64,000 nucleotides of DNA. Origin: Fremontodendron californicum (taxonomy: Eukaryota > Streptophyta > Magnoliopsida > Malvales > Malvaceae). Below the pieces are notes generated by a model. The model was not told the DNA's origin, did no database searches, and worked only from the letters and a program-made list of their open reading frames with translations. Numbering within the stretch: position 1 is the first letter of the stretch; each line of letters begins with the position of its first letter. A program made the translations under genes and the position numbers. Where the stretch lies: assembly GCA_030761205.1 (NCBI GenBank), contig JAULJL010000024.1, positions 16,419,122 through 16,483,121 on the forward strand. The letters are read 5' to 3'. This document shows positions 57,950-64,000 of this stretch, piece by piece.

Positions 57950-58585
57950 TTTCATCCCAAAATTATATACATGTCATGTGAAAAGATATTTTTCTAAAAC
58001 TCTGCCAGGTTGGCGAGGTGTTCGATATCCTGACACATGCCATTTATATAATTTCACACCAAGATAAGATAAGGCCCCGGGGTTTCCGTCGAGGTATTTT
58101 CTTCTCTTGCAATTCGAACTCGTTTCCTTAAGACGGGTCAAGCCTTGATTAGTCAAGGAATTCAATTTAAGGATAAATCCTTTTCGAAGAATATAATTTC
58201 ATCCCAAAATTATATACATGTCATGTGAAAAGATATTTTTTCTAAAGATCTGCCAAGTTGCCGAGGAGTTCAGCAAAATATCCCGATAGATGCCATTCAT
58301 ATAATTTCACACCAAGATAAGATAAGGCCCCGGGACTTCCGCCAAGGTATTTTCTTCTCTTGCAAATCGAACTCGTTTCCTTAAGACGGGTTGAGCCTTG
58401 ATTAGTCAAGGAACTCAAGTTAAGGACAAATTTTACTATTTTTAAACAAAATCACACCAAGATAAAGCCCCGGGACTTCTGCAGAGGTATTGTCTTCTCT
58501 TGCAAATCGAACTCGTTTCCTTAAGACGGGTCGAGCCTTAATTAGTCAAGGAACTCAATTTAAGGACAAATTTCTTTTATTTTAC
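57950..58585 (+). repeat. Internal repeats near the PPT of copy C
   Basis: Three units of 'accaagataagataaggccc', 'cgggacttccgccaaggtat', 'tttcttctcttgcaaatcga', 'actcgtttccttaagacggg' and 'tcaaggaactcaatttaagg'. Homologous to B 16030-16765. Confidence 0.85.
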
Positions 58586-58723
58586 AGTTTACAAAAAAAA
58601 ATGAACGAATAAATAAAAATGATGATGAGAAATTTTCCTCTTATCCTAAACACATGATTTCACTAACTGGACAAAATTATTGTCTATTTTATCTTTTCCT
58701 GATTCCTGATTCTCAGCAATAGT

Positions 58724-58737
58724 CAAAGAGGGGCAGC
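58724..58737 (+). promoter_or_regulatory. Polypurine tract of copy C
   Basis: CAAAGAGGGGCAGC immediately before the 3' LTR start TGTAGACACC. Confidence 0.8.
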
Positions 58738-59590
58738 TGTAGACACCTAATTTTGTTCGGGCCCCCTAAACCAAGCAAATTCTCCTTTCAACTTCCCGAA
58801 ACGCAAAAAGACTTCCACCATTCCACCGATGGGTTTCCAAGACTTCATTTTAGAGGTCAACACAAAAAGTCAAGTCGGAAAAAGTCAACCTAAAAAAGAC
58901 AACCACAAAAAGTCAACCATTAAAAAAGTCAACTCTTAGTCAAAATTAAGATTCGAAGTTGAATTGAACAATGATAAAGGAATTTTGGTAATCAGGGGTC
59001 TACAATGAAATATATAGAGTTTGAAAGACCGGTCGCAAAAATTCAGTATAAGGGAATACCTAATTGCGTAAATTTAGGGAAAAGTGCGGGAACGATCAAA
59101 TTGGACGAAATTGGAGGTCCCAAATGGAATAAGATCAGTAACTATGGATATTGGAAGGTCCAATGTTGACGCGAAGTTGAAAGAAGAATTGGTTAGAAGA
59201 GAAAAAGGAAAATAAGGATTTAATCAATAAATAAGAAAATTCACAAATTTGGGGAAACTGCAGAGATGGCCCGATTCGGTGAAATTAAAGCCCCCAGTTG
59301 ATAAATGATAAATAAAAAAATATATCCAAGTCTCAGTTTGAAGTGGATCCCAAGGAAGAGTTGGTTGGAGGAAAAACGAAAAAACGAGAACATTTTTCAA
59401 AGTTGAAAAGTGGAAAACTAAATCGGAAAGGAATTCAATCGTAAAAATTGGGCGTTTTCGGTCCAACTCCAATTCAATATATAAAAAAGGCAGTGGAAAA
59501 AGAAAATTTGAAAATAGGACCCGTTTTGAGTAAAACCGAGGTCTCAAGGGTTAAAAGGCAATATTAGAAAATCCGAGAAAAATAGGACCC

Positions 59591-60240
59591 GAGCTCATAA
59601 AATTACGAAAACTTCCATATTTGAATTTTATATTGTATGGAAGGGATCGGTGAAAAAAAAATCTAGAATCGGGATTCAAATAGAAAAAGGTGAAGTTCGG
59701 GTGCACAAACCAGGAAAATCCAAAAGAAAATTTCGAAAAAAAATAGCAAAAGAACTCGTAAAATTATGAAAACTTCCAGATCTGAGTTATATATTTTTTG
59801 GAAGGTATTGATGAAGAAAAATCCGAAATCGGGATTCAAATGAAAAAGGCAAAGTGCGGGCGCACTAACTCGAAAAATTCAAAAGAAAATTCTGGGAAAA
59901 ATAGCAAACAAGCTCGAAAAATTATGAAAAATTGTTGATCTGAATTATATATTTTTTGAAAGGTATTGGTGAAGAAAAATCCGAAATCGGAATTCAAATG
60001 GAAAAATGCAAAGTTCAGGTGCATTAACTCGGAAAATCTAAAAAACAAATCTGGGAAAAATAGGAAACAAGCTCGAAAAATTATGAAAACTTTCATATTT
60101 GAATTTTATAATTTTTGGAAGGTATTGGTGAAGAAAAATCTGGAACTGGAGCTCAAATGAAAAAGGCTAAATTTAGGAGGCACTAAACCGAAACTTTAGA
60201 AAAAAATCTGGGAAAAATAGAGGATGAGCTCGAAAAAATG
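59591..60240 (+). repeat. ~159-bp sub-repeats in 3' LTR of C
   Basis: GAGCTC-like boxes at 59591, 59752, 59909, 60069 and 60226 give periods of 161, 157, 160 and 157 bp. Same unit as in the 5' LTR. Confidence 0.9.
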
Positions 60241-61022
60241 TGAAAACCTCCAGAATTAAGTTTTATATTGGATGGGATGAGTTGGAAAAGAAAAATCCAA
60301 AATTGGGCTCCGGTTGAAATTAAAATAAGTTTGGGGGCCAAAATGCAATTTTACCAATGAAACCGAAAAAGGCCAATTTGCAAATAAATAAAAAAGTTGA
60401 ATGGCCTGGAAATTTCCAAGCCATTTTCGTCCAATAGCTGATACAAAGATGGAGTGTGATCATCATGGATCAAATGGCCAAGGATGGATAGCAAGATGAC
60501 ATTTTTACAAGGACAAGATTCTCCACTACTTTGCCTAAATGGCATTTTAAGCCAATGGGAAGGCTCCAATTTGCAAAGCCATGTGAAGGCCATGTGAAGA
60601 GCATGTGAAGTTAATAAGATAATGCCAAATAGGATAAATAATGCCATGTAGGACGATATTTTTGTAGTAGCCTCCATGATCTTGACAAATGGAAAAGATA
60701 TTTTGTAGAGACAAGGGGACAAAAATAGTCTATGTGGCATTGTTGGCCAATGGGAGGCTAGGATTCCCTACTTTTAAGGAAAGCACCATACGAATAGGGG
60801 ACAAGCTCCTGTTTTTAAGGAAAATAGTCATTTATGGGGAACTTTTTTGGCCATGTGGCAAAGGATGTTGGAGGAGCATAGGAGGCATGACAAGGGTAAA
60901 AAAATAGAAGCCACACTCTCTATATTATTATACAAGGGCATCCGGCCATAAAAAGAGAGGAGAGGTTTTTTTTTTTTCTTAAGGCAATTTCATTCTTGAG
61001 AGAAAAGGGAGAAAAGAAAGAA

Positions 61023-61047
61023 AAGACAAGACAAGACAAGACAAGAG
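61023..61047 (+). repeat. (ACAAG)n simple repeat
   Basis: Four to five ACAAG units in the 3' LTR. The corresponding place in the 5' LTR (about 40100-40125) has AAAAG-type units, so this is a recent local expansion. Confidence 0.85.
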
Positions 61048-62549
61048 AAAATTTTTGGCAACCTTGATTTGGAAAGCAATAGCTAGGTAGCTATCATCTC
61101 CTTTCATCTTCTTTAATACTTTTCTTTGATGTTGTGATTTCTTTTCTCCTCTTTTTGTTCATGTGATTTGTAAACTTTTTTAATGAATAAAAATGTTTCA
61201 AAAATAAATTTTAAAGGTTTTTTATCCTTTGTTCTTTATTCTTTATCAAATAACCAAGTCGTCAAAAAAAAATATGTTTTGAAGCATTGGCCGAACCTAC
61301 CTTGATGATTTTGTGCTTGTTCTTGCTCGATATTTCTTGCTTGCTTGGTTGTGTTCATATTTTTCACCCATGATTTATCTATTGTCATATGATTGTGGGT
61401 TGTAAAATCAGGCATTTCATGACATTTCAACTAGGATTTTGGCCAAGATAAACCAATGATCTCAAGCCAAAAGTCCCTTGCCTCTACTAGTTGAGAGATT
61501 AATATTCTAGATTGGGTATTCTGACTTTAGGATTTTTTTCACTATTCATCCATGGTCATAATAAATTGATTTTTTTACCACATGTAGTAGCCATTTAGGG
61601 GATGCCATGTTATTTTTCTCATGATTTTTAGATTTTTTTTTTTATCATGGTTGAAAAAATAGATTTTGAAAAAGCAGTTTTTAACTCACTATCTTAATTT
61701 TGGTAAAATCCGGTCATAGTATCCAGGCTCCAAAAATTAAGCTAATTTTTTCCCATGAAGATCAATATGTTTTAGGTCTGCCATAAGTTTTTCAGAATTT
61801 TCTGAAATTGTCTAGAAGGGTAAAAAATAGATTTTCAATACTGCCAGTGGGAGTCATATTTGTTTTTGAGAAATAATAATTTTCTATTTTTGTTTGGATA
61901 CAAAGAGGGGGCTGATTTGGGACCTTAGTTACTGTGTTAGGTTAATTTTCAAGTCATTTCAATCATAAAATTTGATTTTATAAAAGTCGGGTCAAGGGTG
62001 GTCAACCCGAATTTCAAAACTAGGAAAATAGAGCCTTTTTAAATGGGGGTTCGGCCATGAGGCCATTTTCATCTAAAAAATTCTAATTTTTTTAAATCCA
62101 AGCCCAAAGTTTTTCGATTTTGAAAATCCGATTTAGGTCTCTTCCAAAGGTAGTCGGATACCTTTTTAGGTATACGGATGTCCTTACTCTAAGGAAAAAA
62201 TATATCTTCATGCATTGCATTTTTAAAAGGTTTTAAATTTTAATTTGACATAAAACATGTGTTTCGATTTCCTAAACATGTGGCGAGAATTAGTTCTTAA
62301 TCTTTGCCGGGTTGCCGGGGAGGTTAGGAAATTCTTCAACGCACGTGTTTATCAAATTGAAAGATATTGGAATTTGTTTTATTCAGAATCATATAAATAT
62401 CGTAAGAAAGAAATATTTTTCGAGATTTGCTGGGTTTGCCGGAGAGTGTGGTAATATTTTCCGATGTATGCTATTTGTATGATTCCTCACATGAAAATTA
62501 TATGTCCACGAATATTCCATGTTGATGTCATTTTATGTTCATGTTGCCT

Positions 62550-63265
62550 TAATTAGATTTTACCATGTCTAGCATGCCATGTCATTCATTCATGTGCCAT
62601 GTCATTCATGAGCCATGTCATTCATTCACATGCCATGTCATCTAGATTATGCCATGTTATTCTTCACATGTCATGTCATATAAATTATGCCATGTCATTC
62701 ATTTACATGTCATGTCATTTAGTTTATGCCATGTCTTTAGTATGTCGTGTATTTCGACCATGTCACCATTTGCTCATGCCATGTCATTTGTGCCATGTCA
62801 TCCATAGATTAGGTCATGTATATGGTATGTCATTCATGTTCATGCTATGTCATCCTTATGTGCCTTGTCATTTTGTTTTCCATGTCGATTTCTTTCATAT
62901 GACATTCATTCTTATGCCATGTCATTTTGTTTGCCATGTCGATTTCATTCAAATGACATTGATTCTCATGCCATGTCATTTTGTTTGCCATGTCGATTTC
63001 ATTCACATGACATTCATTCTTATGCCATGTTATTCATATGCCATGTCATTTTATTTGCCATATCGATTTCATTCACATGACATTCATTCATGTGCCATGT
63101 CATTTTGTTTGCCATGTCGATTTCATTCACATGACATTCATTCATGTCCCATGTCATTCATATGCCATGACATTTTGTATGCCATGTCGATTTCATTCAC
63201 ATGACATTCATTCTTATGCCATGTCATTCATATTTCATGTCATTTATTCTTTTGGCTATGTCATT
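62550..63265 (+). repeat. GCCATGTCATT-type repeats, 3' LTR of C
   Basis: First short 'catgccatgtcattcat' repeats, then ~60-bp units of 'gccatgtcattttgtttgcc', 'atgtcgatttcattcacatg' and 'acattcattc'. The 201-aa frame at 62599-63204 arises from the repeat and is not counted as a gene. Confidence 0.88.
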
Positions 63266-64000
63266 TAAATTTTTTCATGTCATAATAACTTGCTTGCCAT
63301 GCCATGTTAATCATGCATGTTATACATTCAAGTTTTAATTTTAATTTGCACATTCATGATCAACCAACTTTTTGAAAATTGATATTTTTTAATAAAATAA
63401 GGCAATATTCTTGAGTTATTATAATTCATGAATTCTCCTCCGGGTTGCCAGGGAGTATTCATCAATTATATTAACGAAGGAATACTCTTTTAAAAAGAGG
63501 ATAATGTGGAGATTTCAAAAAAAATAAAAATTCTATATTTTTACTTGTTTGTCGGGGAGCATAGAAGATTTTCGCAATAACAAATTCCGTATCATTTTCG
63601 AACAAAAATAGGATTGTTTTTAAAATGGGAATTATTTAAAAATACCAAATCCAAAACTGACTTTTCACCGAGACTCGAGATAACACACGATTAATAAGGT
63701 ACCATTTTATACGAGCGTTAGTGCTAATCCTTCCCTACATGTAACCGATTCCCGAACCCGCACTTGTTTTCTCTGGTTCAAAGTGCAGACTTCAAAATTG
63801 GTTTTAAAATGTTTTAATTAATTTTAAAATATTTTTCAAAACCGGTTTTAATAGGGTGGCTGATCACACGTAAGCAAAAAAGATTGGTGACGACTCTGTT
63901 TCTTTTTCGATGTCATTTTCACACCTTCAACCTTTTATTTCAAGATGAATTAAGTCATTTTTTTCTCTATTTTTCCAATGTCACACTTGACGAGGCCGAT

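Larger units (their letters stand above)
36937..64000 (+). mobile_element. Ogre/Tat-like LTR retrotransposon, copy C (right end cut by window)
   Basis: Plus-strand element inserted in copia gag. Order: 5' LTR 36937-45841 (swollen by two insertions), PBS 45845-45861, leader, gag remnants 47188-48103 and 48822-50303, non-coding region, LINE insertion 51702-55681, minisatellites, PPT 58724-58737, 3' LTR from 58738. Without the LINE and its duplication the internal region is 8,898 bp, against 8,921 bp in copy B. As in B, there is gag text but nothing resembling protease, RT, RNase H or integrase that belongs to the element; the only RT is the antisense LINE. Confidence 0.88.
58738..64000 (+). repeat. 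3' LTR of copy C (last ~45 bp outside window)
   Basis: Begins TGTAGACACCTAATTTTGTT. Position 64000 aligns with 45797 of the 5' LTR, so about 44 bp to GCGACA are missing and the full LTR is about 5.3 kb. It is uninterrupted and therefore the best reference for this LTR. It contains 159-bp sub-repeats at 59591-60240, the TATA-like site near 60919-60930 and a CATG-rich tract at 62550-63260. Confidence 0.9.

Noticed and set aside
60351..60740. 129-aa minus-strand frame, also partly at 39626-39808
   Set aside because: It lies in both LTRs of copy C, antisense, with no recognised domain, and is broken in the 5' LTR.
62599..63204. 201-aa His/Cys/Met-rich frame, possible metal-binding protein
   Set aside because: Generated by CATGCCATGTCATT repeats in the LTR; shorter frames of the same kind occur in other phases and in the other LTR.

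Overview
The window is AT-rich nuclear DNA from a flowering plant, very probably a eudicot. It is built almost entirely of nested transposable elements and repeats. I find no intact host gene, rRNA, tRNA or CRISPR array. The plant assignment rests on four things: Ogre/Tat-type gypsy elements with a tRNA-Arg primer binding site, a plant L1-type LINE with a C-terminal RNase H, a plant Ty1/copia gag, and hAT elements with 8-bp target duplications. The gag text resembles gag families I know to be abundant in eudicots (mallow-family genomes come to mind), but I cannot fix the species.

Layout. (1) 1-4982: most of a long LTR (copy A) of an Ogre/Tat-like family, + strand, cut by the window start. (2) 4983-9282: a tandem array of 14 units of about 210 bp, split into three blocks by a ~560-bp spacer that carries the unit start in inverted orientation. 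(3) 9283-11374: AT-rich non-coding DNA. (4) 11375-29455: a ~1.56-kb hAT-like element (8-bp TSD ATTAAAAG on both sides) split by a 16.5-kb minus-strand Ogre/Tat-like element (copy B, 12801-29318, 5-bp TSD GGGTC/GGGCC). B has both LTRs, PBS, PPT, a broken gag and internal minisatellites, but no pol. (5) 29456-35591: small inverted-repeat and MITE-like elements in AT-rich DNA. (6) 35592-36936: LTR and broken gag of a Ty1/copia element. (7) 36937-64000: a plus-strand copy of the same Ogre/Tat-like family (copy C) inserted in the copia gag. C is itself interrupted by an 888-bp hAT element carrying a PRA1-like gene fragment (37425-38312), a 3' fragment of a different LTR retrotransposon (41624-44681) and a 5'-truncated LINE (51702-55681, 18-bp TSD). 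Its 3' LTR runs off the window end.

How the parts relate. A, B and C share LTR start (TGTAGACACC), LTR end (GCGACA), ~159-bp LTR sub-repeats and long ATG/CATG-rich tracts. B and C also share PBS, PPT, gag and several internal repeat blocks. Their internal regions are nearly the same size once the LINE is removed (8,921 and 8,898 bp). Both encode only gag, so this looks like a non-autonomous family that relied on enzymes from a relative. B and C serve as empty-site controls for each other's insertions, so the order of events can be read directly: copia, then Ogre C, then hAT-PRA1, LTR fragment and LINE; and hAT, then Ogre B.

I see no defence system or other novel protein machinery. The most interesting signals are the gag-only Ogre-like family, the gene-capturing hAT element, the higher-order array at 5-9 kb, and a possible self-priming arrangement in the copia leader.
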